Below are positions 1 to 6,985 of a DNA stretch of 7,984 bases, one piece after another. Each line of letters opens with the position of its first letter. Position 1 is the stretch's first letter. Below the pieces are notes generated by a model. The model had not been told where the DNA came from. It did not search any database and saw only the letters and a program-made list of their open reading frames with translations. A program made the translations under genes and the position numbers. The DNA lies in NCBI GenBank assembly GCA_937989795.1, contig CALKBB010000319.1:1-7984 (forward strand), in the 5' to 3' direction. Origin of the DNA: an uncultured Collinsella sp. Its GTDB lineage: Bacteria; Actinomycetota; Coriobacteriia; Coriobacteriales; Coriobacteriaceae.

Positions 1-55
1 GTTGTCGTCAACGATGAGCTGCAGGTGGTAAGAACGCCCGGACTCGAGCCAGACT
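1..55 (+). repeat. Left copy of 55-bp exact terminal direct repeat
   Basis: Bases 1-55 are identical to 7930-7984. The repeat lies inside the GH32-like gene (codons ~412-430) and has no features of an att site. Joining the ends over one copy restores an uninterrupted gene, so it most likely marks circularity or tandem repetition of the unit and not a biological direct repeat. Confidence 0.97.
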
Positions 56-1290
56 GGCCTCCAAAGCCCCTTATCCATTACGCGGAACCACTTGTAACAG
101 GGACTCTTGTCGAACGAGAGCCGATTCGCGTCGAGGTCGAAGCGGTATTCGTACGACTCGTCGGTCTCGAGATTCTTGTAGGCTCGAATTGAGAAGTCGC
201 AAGCGTCCCTGAACGTCACGTCTGCCTCGAAGCAGAAGATCTCGCCTGCGTTTTCGGTGATTACGCACTCCGTTCGTTCGTGGTCTCCGCGAAGCTCGAT
301 ATCCGGGACGGCATCAGGGCACTCGAACGCATCCCTTATGCTTTGGGGAGGGCGAACGCCGAGGGTGCCATTGGGGCGCTGGTACACCTCATGGGGCATA
401 AACGAGCCACCCCAAAGCCAGTTGGCCCGGTCATCGTCGTTCTCGCGCGTGGGGACCCAGCCGGACAGAATCCTGCGCGATCCGTCGAAGGCGGTCCGTC
501 CGGCGTAATACGCCCTCCCGTCGAAGGCGTCATCTCTCGGCTTCTCCCACGGACCGTAGAGATCGCGGCTCATGCGGTAGACGATCTTGTTCTCGTCGCT
601 GTACTCAGAGTAGACCAGGTACCACCAATCGCCAATTTTGAAAATGTCTGGCATTTCGAACATGGTGTAGAGGCCGGGGGCCCAAAAGTCGCCCTTGAAC
701 TGCCAGTGCTCGAGGTCCTTCGACGTAAAGTGAACGAGCCTGCCAGTTTGGAGGGTTTTGGAGGGGTCGTCTCCCTTACGCGTGCCCAGTACGAGGAGGT
801 ATTCCTTCCGGTCGTCATCCCATATTACGAAAGGGTCGCGCCAGTTGCGCCCATCGTATCCTGGCTGAGGCGTGAGCTCTGCTGCAACACCCGTCTTTTT
901 CCACGTCGCATAATCATCCGAGCAGGCCTTCGCCTGCATGAGCACCTGGGACGTTTTGCCTTCTCGCAGGTAGTTGCGGTTGAACCCGGTATAGAAAGCG
1001 CGTACCTCCCCTTTTGCCTCGTAGACGGTTCCGGCGTAGATGAACTGGTCTTGGTCGTCTTCTCCGCCGTGGGGGATCGCCGTTCCGTGTTCCTGGTACG
1101 TCACGAAGTCCTGGGTGGTCGCGAGCGACCACCCAAAGGGCTGTCCTTCGGCAAGCGGAGCGGGGTCGCGCGTGTCACGCTGGTGGTATAGATAGAACGT
1201 GCCGTCCTTGCCGAAGGGCATGACGTCTCCCACCCACACGTCCTTCGGTTGGTAGAACAGGTGCTGGTTATTGGTCGGGACTTTGCGCAT
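1..1290 (-). CDS. GH32-like beta-fructosidase, N-terminal 430 codons (gene runs through the window edge)
   Basis: Probable cytoplasmic glycoside hydrolase of family GH32 (clan GH-J, five-bladed beta-propeller plus beta-sandwich), acting on a fructoside brought in by the adjacent PTS. The start ATG at 1290 is preceded by AAGGAGG at 6-nt spacing. The gene continues in frame at the right end of the window (7929 down to 7783), giving 478 aa. Residues 19-26 read WVGDVMPF in place of the usual WMNDPNG, with D22 at the nucleophile position. The RDP motif is present (R151-D152-P153, transition-state stabiliser). FEMPD at 211-215 replaces the usual ECPD, with E212 as likely acid/base. The propeller spans about residues 10-330 and the C-terminal sandwich about 335-470. 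No signal peptide is seen, unlike secreted levanases. It is last in the PTS operon, 29 nt after EIIA. Family membership is firm; the substrate is unknown, and a GH43- or GH68-like assignment within the same clan cannot be excluded. Confidence 0.85.
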   Translation of the reverse strand, partial: MRKVPTNNQHLFYQPKDVWVGDVMPFGKDGTFYLYHQRDTRDPAPLAEGQPFGWSLATTQDFVTYQEHGTAIPHGGEDDQDQFIYAGTVYEAKGEVRAFYTGFNRNYLREGKTSQVLMQAKACSDDYATWKKTGVAAELTPQPGYDGRNWRDPFVIWDDDRKEYLLVLGTRKGDDPSKTLQTGRLVHFTSKDLEHWQFKGDFWAPGLYTMFEMPDIFKIGDWWYLVYSEYSDENKIVYRMSRDLYGPWEKPRDDAFDGRAYYAGRTAFDGSRRILSGWVPTRENDDDRANWLWGGSFMPHEVYQRPNGTLGVRPPQSIRDAFECPDAVPDIELRGDHERTECVITENAGEIFCFEADVTFRDACDFSIRAYKNLETDESYEYRFDLDANRLSFDKSPCYKWFRVMDKGLWRPVWLESGRSYHLQLIVDDN

Positions 1291-1319
1291 GTCTCGTCCT
1301 CCTTACTGTCGCGTCTTTC

Positions 1320-1724
1320 CTATTCGTCTTCTTCGTCAACGTCCGGAGTCAGATCTCCGAGGTAGACGAGCTGCTCTTTGGCTTGGGTGACGACATGCCT
1401 CACCACATCGGGAGTAAGCTGTCCGGCGTGGAGCGAGAGCTCGAGGGCCACGGGAAGGTTTACGCCGGTCACTATGAACGCGCCTCGCGGAGCCGAGCAG
1501 GCTACGAGCTGGTTTACGCTGCCCTGAAGGATGTCGGTGAGAACGAGGGTCTCGTCATCTTCGGCGATGCCCTCGAATGCGCTGGCGAGCTTCTCCTCGA
1601 GCGGGGTTTCGTCTGTAAACGCGCAGACAACCCTGATGTCGTGCCCCGGTCCTATGATGGCCTTGAGCGTGTCTCCGAGTCCGGCTGCCAGGCCGTAGTG
1701 CGATGCAATGATGATGTGCCTCAT
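1320..1724 (-). CDS. PTS mannose/fructose/sorbose-class EIIA component
   Basis: This 134-aa cytoplasmic phosphocarrier accepts phosphate from HPr and passes it to the operon's EIIB. It is a stand-alone EIIA-Man (LevD-like) domain at the usual length. The N-terminus reads MRHIIIASHYGLAAGL, placing the phosphorylatable histidine at H9 after the first beta-strand. The second signature is LTDILQGSVNQ (about residues 62-72), the counterpart of the family's 'DLxGGSPxN' segment, with Q replacing the first glycine. The tail is acidic (DVDEEDE). The ATG at 1724 is preceded by AAAGGA at about 7-nt spacing. It lies 33 nt after EIID and 29 nt before the GH32-like gene. In B. subtilis levDEFG the EIIA gene comes first; here it comes after EIID. 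Family is certain; sugar specificity cannot be read from the sequence. Confidence 0.93.
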   Translation of the reverse strand: MRHIIIASHYGLAAGLGDTLKAIIGPGHDIRVVCAFTDETPLEEKLASAFEGIAEDDETLVLTDILQGSVNQLVACSAPRGAFIVTGVNLPVALELSLHAGQLTPDVVRHVVTQAKEQLVYLGDLTPDVDEEDE

Positions 1725-1757
1725 AATGCGTCCTTTGTGGGTTGGTCTAGCCCTAGG

Positions 1758-2618
1758 CTAGGCAGCAAGAATGCCGAAAGCCGCGCACACCCACGAGATG
1801 ATGAGGATGCCGAGGACAATCTTGTTGATGCTGACCTTGCGCTTGACGAGGGCGTAGACGATGGCTGTGGCTATTACGGGCAGCATGCCGACCATGATTT
1901 GGTCGAGGATGCCCGTCTGGACGTCGAGCGTAACTTCACCCATGGTGAACGTGAGACCACACGAGACCTTGATGACGGTGGGGATGAGCGCACCGACGAC
2001 CATCATGCCAAGTGCCGACGTCGACTCGGTGAAAACGGACATCTTCTCGGCAAGGGTCGTGAAGAGCTTGTCGCCGAACTTATAGCCTATGCGCCAGTCA
2101 AAGAGCTTCCATACGAAGATGGCGATGGCGACGGCAAGCCAGAGAAGCACGCCGACGGGGTTTCCCGCCTGTCCCATGTAGGCGGCGATGGAGCCGAAGA
2201 TGGTGGGAATGAGGATGGCGAAGATCGTGTCGCCGACTCCTGAGAGGGAGCCCATGAGGCCAATCTTAAGGTCTTGGACCGCGTCGATGGCGTCATTGTG
2301 CCCCTTGTCCTCCAAGGCTAGGCCGGCGCCGAGGAGCAGGCCGCTTACCTGGGGAGTCGCATTGTAATAGCGATAGGTGCTCAGAAGTGACCTGCGGTAG
2401 CCCTCCTCGTCTCCTGCATAGATCTTGCGCAGGGCGGGTTCGGTTGCGAACATGACCGCCGGGGCACACTGGGACTCATAGTTATAGATGGACGCGCCGA
2501 GCATCCAGCGGCGGCCGCAACGGTCGAGATCGGAAACGGTGAGGACTGGCTGGTACGTTCCGTCTGCCAGGCAGGTTGGCGCTTCGTTTGCCTTGGTGGC
2601 GTTAACTTCGTTACTCAT
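1758..2618 (-). CDS. PTS mannose/fructose/sorbose-class EIID component
   Basis: This 286-aa membrane subunit forms the sugar-translocating complex with EIIC. Family landmarks appear in order: 'GRRWMLGASIYNYES' (residues ~35-49, matching the conserved W..NYE segment of EIID), 'YRYYNATPQVSGLLLGAGLALED' region (~82-104), 'KIGLMGSLSGVGDTIF' (~118-133) and 'WRIGYKFGDKL' (~176-186). Hydrophobic segments follow at ~136-170, ~200-220, ~240-258 and at the extreme C-terminus (~266-286). The N-terminus carries a hydrophilic extension of about 28 residues before the family's usual start. The ATG at 2618 is preceded by GGAGG at 8-nt spacing, and its first 8 nt overlap the end of EIIC (ATGAGTAA), which suggests translational coupling and a fixed subunit ratio. 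Stop TAG at 1758-1760. Confidence 0.95.
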   Translation of the reverse strand: MSNEVNATKANEAPTCLADGTYQPVLTVSDLDRCGRRWMLGASIYNYESQCAPAVMFATEPALRKIYAGDEEGYRRSLLSTYRYYNATPQVSGLLLGAGLALEDKGHNDAIDAVQDLKIGLMGSLSGVGDTIFAILIPTIFGSIAAYMGQAGNPVGVLLWLAVAIAIFVWKLFDWRIGYKFGDKLFTTLAEKMSVFTESTSALGMMVVGALIPTVIKVSCGLTFTMGEVTLDVQTGILDQIMVGMLPVIATAIVYALVKRKVSINKIVLGILIISWVCAAFGILAA

Positions 2619-3384
2619 CTTCCAGACCTCCAGCGTCGAGGGCGTTTACGGACGGATTGCTGTGCGACTTGTAGTACTCGATGGCCGCGGCGGCACCGAG
2701 CAGGGCGATGGGGAGAATGCTTATCTGCAGGTAGGCGGCCAGAACGAAGCCAACGATGGCGTAGGCGATGAACTTCTTCATTGGCATGAAGGACAGAAGC
2801 ATCGCAAGGCCGACGACGGGGAGGATACCGGCGGCGATGGAGAGGCCGGTCGTGAACCAGGAGGGCATGACGGAGAGGAAAGCGTTGACGGCATCGGCGC
2901 CAAAGAGCAGTACGGCAAACGTGGGGATGGCCGCCGTAAGGCCATAGAAGACCGGACCGAGGAAAAGTACGCTCTTCATCTGCGAGTACTTGCCCTCTTC
3001 GGCAAAGCGCTGCGAGGCACGCCCGAGGAAGCCGTTTGCCGTCTTGGCGATGACGTCGAGCTGAAGGCCGAGCATGCCGACTGCGATTCCGGCGGCAACG
3101 CCGACGCTCGCCTCCTGACCCGAGGTGATGGCAACGACGGCGCCAATGATGGCGGCAGTGGGATAGTCGGGGACGGAGGCTCCTCCCATGGCCGCCACGC
3201 CCAGGCTCATGAGTTGGACGATGGCGCCGACGGCGAGGCCGGTTACGGGGTCGCCGAGCGCAAGTCCGACGAACCATGCTGGCGTGACGGACATGTTCGT
3301 GAGAATTTGTCCCGCGTTCTTCTCGGCTCCGTAGATGAAGGCGATGAGTGTAACGACGGCTATCTGGATGATGGATGGTGTCAT
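2611..3384 (-). CDS. PTS mannose/fructose/sorbose-class EIIC component
   Basis: This 257-aa polytopic membrane protein is the second translocator subunit, partner of EIID. It starts MTPSIIQIAVVTLIAFIYGA, a membrane segment. It then carries the EIIC signature 'GLALGDPVTGLAVGAIVQLM' (~40-59) followed by 'GGASVPDYPTAAIIGAVVA' (~67-85), the conserved Gly/Pro-rich region of the family. Further hydrophobic stretches lie at ~93-110, ~140-165, ~177-200 and ~208-235. The C-terminus is short and acidic (GGLEDE) and overlaps the EIID start by 8 nt. The ATG at 3384 has AAGGGAG at 7-nt spacing, and EIIB ends 15 nt upstream. Length and topology are ordinary for the family. Confidence 0.95.
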   Translation of the reverse strand: MTPSIIQIAVVTLIAFIYGAEKNAGQILTNMSVTPAWFVGLALGDPVTGLAVGAIVQLMSLGVAAMGGASVPDYPTAAIIGAVVAITSGQEASVGVAAGIAVGMLGLQLDVIAKTANGFLGRASQRFAEEGKYSQMKSVLFLGPVFYGLTAAIPTFAVLLFGADAVNAFLSVMPSWFTTGLSIAAGILPVVGLAMLLSFMPMKKFIAYAIVGFVLAAYLQISILPIALLGAAAAIEYYKSHSNPSVNALDAGGLEDE

Positions 3385-3399
3385 AAGTTCACTCCCTTG

Positions 3400-3888
3400 C
3401 TAAAGCGTGATGATGCTGGAGAGCTCTACGGGCTTGTCGGCCGGCACATAGCGAACGGTGATATCGCAGCCGGTGCCAGCAATCGCTCGATATACGGGCA
3501 GCTCGTCTTTGGTGACGTAGGCGCGACTGCTCACCTGGACGGCGTCTGACCCCTCTTCGGGAAAGACTGTGCCTCCGACCACGAGTGTGGGAACAACCTG
3601 GCCCGTCTGTATGACGTCGAGGATGGTCTGGGGGTCTCGCGCCACGATGAAGACCGTGTGGTCGTCGTACTTGCCCGCCCGATAGTTCGCGAGAGCCGTC
3701 TCCTTGTTGATAATGGAGAGGGCGACTCCCGAGGGCTTTGCCATCCGCATGGCAGCCTTCTTGGTCGGGTCGTTGGCGACGATGTCATCGATGACCATGA
3801 GACGCTGCGGACGGAACTCGGGTACCCACTGGGTTGCCACTATGCCGTGTAGCAGGCGGTTGTCGATGCGTGCTGCGATGATGCTCAT
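3400..3888 (-). CDS. PTS mannose/fructose/sorbose-class EIIB component
   Basis: This 162-aa cytoplasmic phosphotransfer subunit takes phosphate from EIIA and gives it to the sugar during transport. The N-terminus MSIIAARIDNRLLHGIVATQW matches the family's ARIDxRLxHGQVxxxW active-site segment, with phosphohistidine at H14. 'RLMVIDDIVANDPTKKAAMRMA' (~29-50) and 'VVPTLVVGGTVF' (~112-123) are further EIIB landmarks. An in-frame ATG at 3933 would add 15 residues. The inner start at 3888 is preferred because it restores the family N-terminus and sits about 10 nt after an AAGGAAGGAAG purine tract (3899-3909). By analogy with LevE, this subunit may also phosphorylate the regulator's PRD2 when no substrate is present. 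It is the first structural gene after the regulator, 63 nt downstream. Confidence 0.94.
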   Translation of the reverse strand: MSIIAARIDNRLLHGIVATQWVPEFRPQRLMVIDDIVANDPTKKAAMRMAKPSGVALSIINKETALANYRAGKYDDHTVFIVARDPQTILDVIQTGQVVPTLVVGGTVFPEEGSDAVQVSSRAYVTKDELPVYRAIAGTGCDITVRYVPADKPVELSSIITL

Positions 3889-3926
3889 GTGATGTTGGCT
3901 TCCTTCCTTTGCTTGCGTGACGCGTT

Positions 3927-3945
3927 TCGGCATGGCCTGTGCCGA
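3927..3945 (-). promoter_or_regulatory. Inverted repeat in the regulator-EIIB gap
   Basis: TCGGCA-N7-TGCCGA lies in the 63-nt gap between the regulator stop (3952) and the EIIB start (3888). It is a perfect 6-bp inverted repeat about 40 nt before the EIIB ATG. It may be a regulator binding site or an mRNA processing hairpin. The same bases weakly resemble a -24/-12 element (GGCAC, then ATGC at the correct 10-nt GG-GC spacing), with mismatches at several positions. Confidence 0.3.
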
Positions 3946-3951
3946 GGCGCG

Positions 3952-6705
3952 TCATTCTTCCTGCCGGGCCGCGGACCCGTCGTTCAGCGTGGCCTGCCTG
4001 CGAGGGGCATGCCGGGAATTGATGTAGTCGTATGCGTAGGCGATCTCCGCGACGGGGACCTCCACGTGGTAATGGGCGGAAATGTCAGAGAAGCTCGTGC
4101 GGAATGCCTCGACGAAATCGTTGTGTTCATTGGCGAAGCGCTGCTCGTCTGCGTAGTTCTCGATGGGGCTTCTGGTCACGAGGCGCTCCACGAGACAACA
4201 CAGGTGCACGTAGAGCCCCATGCTCACACGAGCGCCAATCACGTCTCCGGTGAGCTGCTGGAGCCGCTCCGCGGCACTCTCGATTTCGCCGAAGAGCTTG
4301 TTGGGGTTAAGGATTGTGATGGACTCGACCACGTTCCTGAGGGTCATGTTCTTGACGAGATTCTGGTGGAACGTGCGCAAGCCGTCAGCGTCGAGCAAGC
4401 GTGCGAAGGCGCGGTCTATCTGGGCCGTTCCTTCGCCGGCGATGAGTTCCTCGAGCGAAATGAACGGGACTCCGTCGGCGTGCGGATTGTCCGTGCCGAT
4501 GACCGAGCGCACGTTGTACTGGGAGAAGGCGGCATCCTCAGATCCGTTATTGGCGAGCTGCCGCCAGTCAACGGCGACAAGCCGCGCGGGGGACTCGCCA
4601 GGCAGGCTCTGCGCCACGAGATCGCGGATCCGCGCAGCTGCGTCAAGTCCGCCTTCGGAGCAGAAGACAATCGCGTCCGGTCGGGCGTTGCGCGCCACGA
4701 TGTGATAATTACAGGTGCAAGCTGCCGCAGCATCGTCGAGAACCTCTCGCACGGAGCGACCCGCGATAAGTCCGGCGCCAACCTCCACCGCAAGGCCGGT
4801 AGAGGCGTTGTTGATGATGCCGAGTGTCATGCCGGAGGTGGATTCCAGACTCTTATAAATATCCTGGAGCGATCCCATGTCCACGAGGATGACGACCTCG
4901 TCTGCGTAGGAGAAGCGGTCGATGATTTGCTGAAGAGGAGCAGCGACGTCCGTAACCTTCTGGTCGTAGGGCATATCGATGGCCTCGAAGACCCTCGTGT
5001 CAAGAATCCGATTGGCAGCGTCGGCGATGCTCGTGGCGGTCGAGTAGCCATGACTGAGGACGATACCGACGCTCCGACGACGCTTAGACGGGTCGAGTGC
5101 GAGTGCCGCATGCGCAAGGACGAGCAGACACGTGAGATCGTCGAGCGCGATGCCGAGCGTAGCCTTGAGTTCATCAGCGATGCAGGCGCAGACAGTAACG
5201 GCAAAGCGGTTGCGCTGGGCCACGACGCCGCGCATGCCGGAAAGCTCGCTTGCATGGGAGCTCTTCCAACGCGAGAGGTTTGCGGGCGGCCACAGCTGGA
5301 GGCAGATGCCCTGGGCGATTAGATGCGAGCTCTTTCGGGACAAATCGATCGAGTAGAGTTCGTTCACGGAAGTGACGACGCTGTCGGCGATCTGCTCGTA
5401 TGCGTCGGACTTCGAGCGGCCCGGGTTTTGCCCGAACGCCAGGTAGTCCTCAAGGTCGCGGGCTCGCTCCACCAGCTGAGCGCTGCACGCGCTCCCATCA
5501 AGCGTGCCTTCGCGATAGCTCTCGTATGGCTCCAGCATGGCGTCGAGTACATGCCGTGCGCGGTCGTCCGCCTGGCTTTGGATGCTCCGGGTGGTGTCGA
5601 TGAGCTGCATATCGTTCTCGCTGCGCTCAAGTGCGGAGCCGGCAAGGATTGCGGAGGGAAGCTGGTAGGTGCGAATCTCCAGGCTGTCACCCTTCGTGTC
5701 TAGATAGGCCTCGGCGCAACAGTTGGTGATGCAGTCGCGTAGGCCGCGTACGTTCTCCTCGAAGTTGGTGCCGGCGAGGGCTCGGAAGGCTCCGCGACTT
5801 ATGAGGATGTCGCGTCCTATGCGTCGGCCCTCCTCCTTGAGGAAGTGGAGAGTCAGTTCCTCACGCTCCTCCTGGGTGCGCTCGCGCAGAGACGGCACCT
5901 GGGCGGACATGGGGATGCGACGCGTGAGGCTGCGGCACTCGGTACTGTCTGCCTCGTTTGAGGTGGCAAAGATAAGGCGCGCAGCAGGGGCTGGCACAAT
6001 GGCGCCCGCCTGTGCGGAGGCCCACTCCAAGAGCGCGTCCTGGGCAGCGGGTGAGAGGGTGTCGACGTCCTTGAGATAAACGATGCCGCCGCTCGCCCGA
6101 TCTGCAGGCCCGCCATCTGCGCACAGATCGTGAGTGAGCGCGCGGGCATCGTCTGCGTAATGCGAGCAGTCGATGCTCACAAGCTTGGCTTCCTGCTGCA
6201 GGACGCCGACGTTCTTGCCGTATTCGAGGGCAAGTTCGGCGAGTAGACCCTTGCCGGTTCCCGAAGCGCCACAGAGCAGGATGGGCAGGCCAGCTGGCGG
6301 GTACTTGAGCGCGGCGCAGAGCTGGCTGATGCAGGGCGCAAGGCTCAGCTCGTGACCGATTGCGCGGTCAAAGTCGAGTCGCTCGCCGTTTCCGAGCGTG
6401 GCGAAGAGCTGCTCGACCGAAGGGTAGGTGCTACGCTCAATGCGAGACTGGAAGAAGCGTTCGAGGGAGCGGCGGTGGAAGTAGCACACCGGTCGCGCCC
6501 CTGCTTTCACCACGAGGCCAGCGCGCACGAGCTCGTTGAGATACTGACTTGCCAGGCTGCGCGAGATGGCGAGCGAGTCGGTTATAGATGCCGTGGTGAA
6601 GTGGTCGAGACGGTTCTGGATGCGCCCGCCCCGCGTGCTGCCAAGCTCGCGCGTGATGCGATCGAGGTAGGCAAGCAGGTCTTTCTGTGTCTCGGGGATG
6701 TTCAT
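3952..6705 (-). CDS. LevR-like PTS-responsive transcriptional regulator with AAA+ domain lacking GAFTGA
   Basis: This 917-aa cytoplasmic regulator of the PTS operon resembles B. subtilis LevR (938 aa) in domain order. Domains: winged-helix HTH (~10-80; 'ISRSLASQYLNELVRAG'); AAA+ (~115-340; Walker A GASGTGKG at 145-152, arginine-rich 'TRRIPM' at 261-266); PRD1 (~450-540); EIIA-Man-like (~545-670; 'VLSHGYSTATS', H552); EIIB-Gat-like (~675-755; C682); and PRD2 (~790-895; H834). H552 and H834 correspond in context to LevR His585 (HPr target, activating) and His869 (EIIB target, inhibiting). The AAA+ domain is odd: only ~8 residues separate 'LTHDLC' from 'SGGIVYL', so the GAFTGA sigma-54 loop is missing, and Walker B reads YLKD instead of LDE. 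The ATG at 6705 has AAAGGAGGA at 8-nt spacing. Upstream in-frame ATGs (for example 6807) lack this support and a conserved sequence. Confidence 0.93.
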   Translation of the reverse strand: MNIPETQKDLLAYLDRITRELGSTRGGRIQNRLDHFTTASITDSLAISRSLASQYLNELVRAGLVVKAGARPVCYFHRRSLERFFQSRIERSTYPSVEQLFATLGNGERLDFDRAIGHELSLAPCISQLCAALKYPPAGLPILLCGASGTGKGLLAELALEYGKNVGVLQQEAKLVSIDCSHYADDARALTHDLCADGGPADRASGGIVYLKDVDTLSPAAQDALLEWASAQAGAIVPAPAARLIFATSNEADSTECRSLTRRIPMSAQVPSLRERTQEEREELTLHFLKEEGRRIGRDILISRGAFRALAGTNFEENVRGLRDCITNCCAEAYLDTKGDSLEIRTYQLPSAILAGSALERSENDMQLIDTTRSIQSQADDRARHVLDAMLEPYESYREGTLDGSACSAQLVERARDLEDYLAFGQNPGRSKSDAYEQIADSVVTSVNELYSIDLSRKSSHLIAQGICLQLWPPANLSRWKSSHASELSGMRGVVAQRNRFAVTVCACIADELKATLGIALDDLTCLLVLAHAALALDPSKRRRSVGIVLSHGYSTATSIADAANRILDTRVFEAIDMPYDQKVTDVAAPLQQIIDRFSYADEVVILVDMGSLQDIYKSLESTSGMTLGIINNASTGLAVEVGAGLIAGRSVREVLDDAAAACTCNYHIVARNARPDAIVFCSEGGLDAAARIRDLVAQSLPGESPARLVAVDWRQLANNGSEDAAFSQYNVRSVIGTDNPHADGVPFISLEELIAGEGTAQIDRAFARLLDADGLRTFHQNLVKNMTLRNVVESITILNPNKLFGEIESAAERLQQLTGDVIGARVSMGLYVHLCCLVERLVTRSPIENYADEQRFANEHNDFVEAFRTSFSDISAHYHVEVPVAEIAYAYDYINSRHAPRRQATLNDGSAARQEE

Positions 6706-6764
6706 GCGGCTGGTCCTCCTTTCGTCCCACACCTTACGGGCGGGGTGGTGCTCGGGACGGGTTG

Positions 6765-6788
6765 GCGCCCGCGTTTCGTCACGGGCGC
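6765..6788 (-). other. Stem-loop in the 5' leader of the regulator mRNA
   Basis: On the minus-strand RNA GCGCCCGTG (6788-6780) pairs with CGCGGGCGC (6773-6765) around the six-base loop ACGAAA. The stem is nine base pairs with one G-U. No U-tract follows, so it is not a terminator. It begins about 11 nt after the proposed start site and ends 60 nt before the ATG. It could protect the mRNA 5' end or bind a regulator; function is unknown. Confidence 0.45.
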
Positions 6789-6805
6789 GTGCACTTCGGC
6801 ACTCC

Positions 6806-6833
6806 ATGATACATCTGTAGTGACATATGGCGA
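6806..6833 (-). promoter_or_regulatory. Candidate sigma-70-type promoter of the LevR-like regulator/PTS operon
   Basis: On the minus strand TCGCCA (6833-6828; four of six matches to TTGACA) and TATCAT (6811-6806; five of six to TATAAT) are separated by 16 nt. This would start transcription near 6799, about 95 nt before the regulator ATG at 6705. It is the only AT-rich patch in the GC-rich 6706-6985 interval. Assignment rests on motif resemblance alone. Confidence 0.4.
6813..6828. promoter_or_regulatory. Candidate operator: ATCTGT-N4-ACATAT palindrome
   Basis: The sequence atctgt agtg acatat is an inverted repeat with five of six pairs matching. It falls inside the 16-nt spacer between the candidate -35 and -10 of the regulator promoter. 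It also lies upstream of the divergent dapA remnant. Such placement suits a repressor or dual regulator. No family can be named from the site. Confidence 0.35.
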
Positions 6834-6860
6834 CTTCTCGACACTTGCGCTCGACACAGC

Positions 6861-6903
6861 GAGCGGCAACGGCGCTGTCCGCCGAGCGCCTCGCCGTTTG
6901 CTC
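6861..6903 (+). other. Alternative hairpins in the dapA remnant's leader
   Basis: AACGGCG (6868-6874) pairs with CGCCGTT (6892-6898), extended by GAGC/GCTC (6861-6864/6900-6903). Alternatively GGCGCT (6871-6876) pairs with AGCGCC (6885-6890), using some of the same bases. The two folds are mutually exclusive. This could be a relic of leader control of dapA, but no lysine-riboswitch or T-box core was recognised, and GC-rich DNA gives such pairings easily. Confidence 0.3.
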
Positions 6904-6985
6904 CGTCTCTGGCTACATCGCTCGAACCGACTCTGCCGCTGGCGCGGACGCCCCGCGCCCGGACGGCTCGGAAAGGCAGGAAACC

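Noticed and set aside
1..55. Terminal 55-bp repeat as an att site or transposon end
   Set aside because: It lies inside a coding sequence, has no integrase or transposase partner, and is explained by an assembly overlap of a circular or tandem sequence.
280..1191. Plus-strand frame of 303 codons opposite the GH32-like gene
   Set aside because: It is antisense to a gene with conserved RDP and beta-propeller motifs, and it has no recognisable domain or good ribosome binding site.
2488..3549. Long plus-strand frame (353 codons) opposite EIIC and flanking PTS genes
   Set aside because: The translation is low-complexity, rich in D, G and E, as expected from the complement of membrane-protein codons. 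The opposite strand encodes clear EIIB, EIIC and EIID.
3889..3933. Upstream EIIB start at 3933 (15 extra residues)
   Set aside because: The family begins at the 'MxIxxARID' segment, and the purine-rich ribosome binding site at 3899-3909 serves the ATG at 3888.
3889..5322. Long plus-strand reading frame (477 codons) opposite the regulator
   Set aside because: It lies antisense to a well-supported regulator with recognisable domains. Its translation shows no family motifs, and long antisense frames are expected at this GC content.
6827..6985. N-terminal extension of the dapA frame starting at 6827
   Set aside because: The extension has no DapA similarity. The ATG at 6986 has a ribosome binding site and gives the family N-terminus, so the upstream stretch is leader.
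6831..6985. Lysine riboswitch or T-box upstream of dapA
   Set aside because: No conserved L-box core, T-box bulge sequence or specifier-like architecture could be recognised; only GC-rich hairpins are present.
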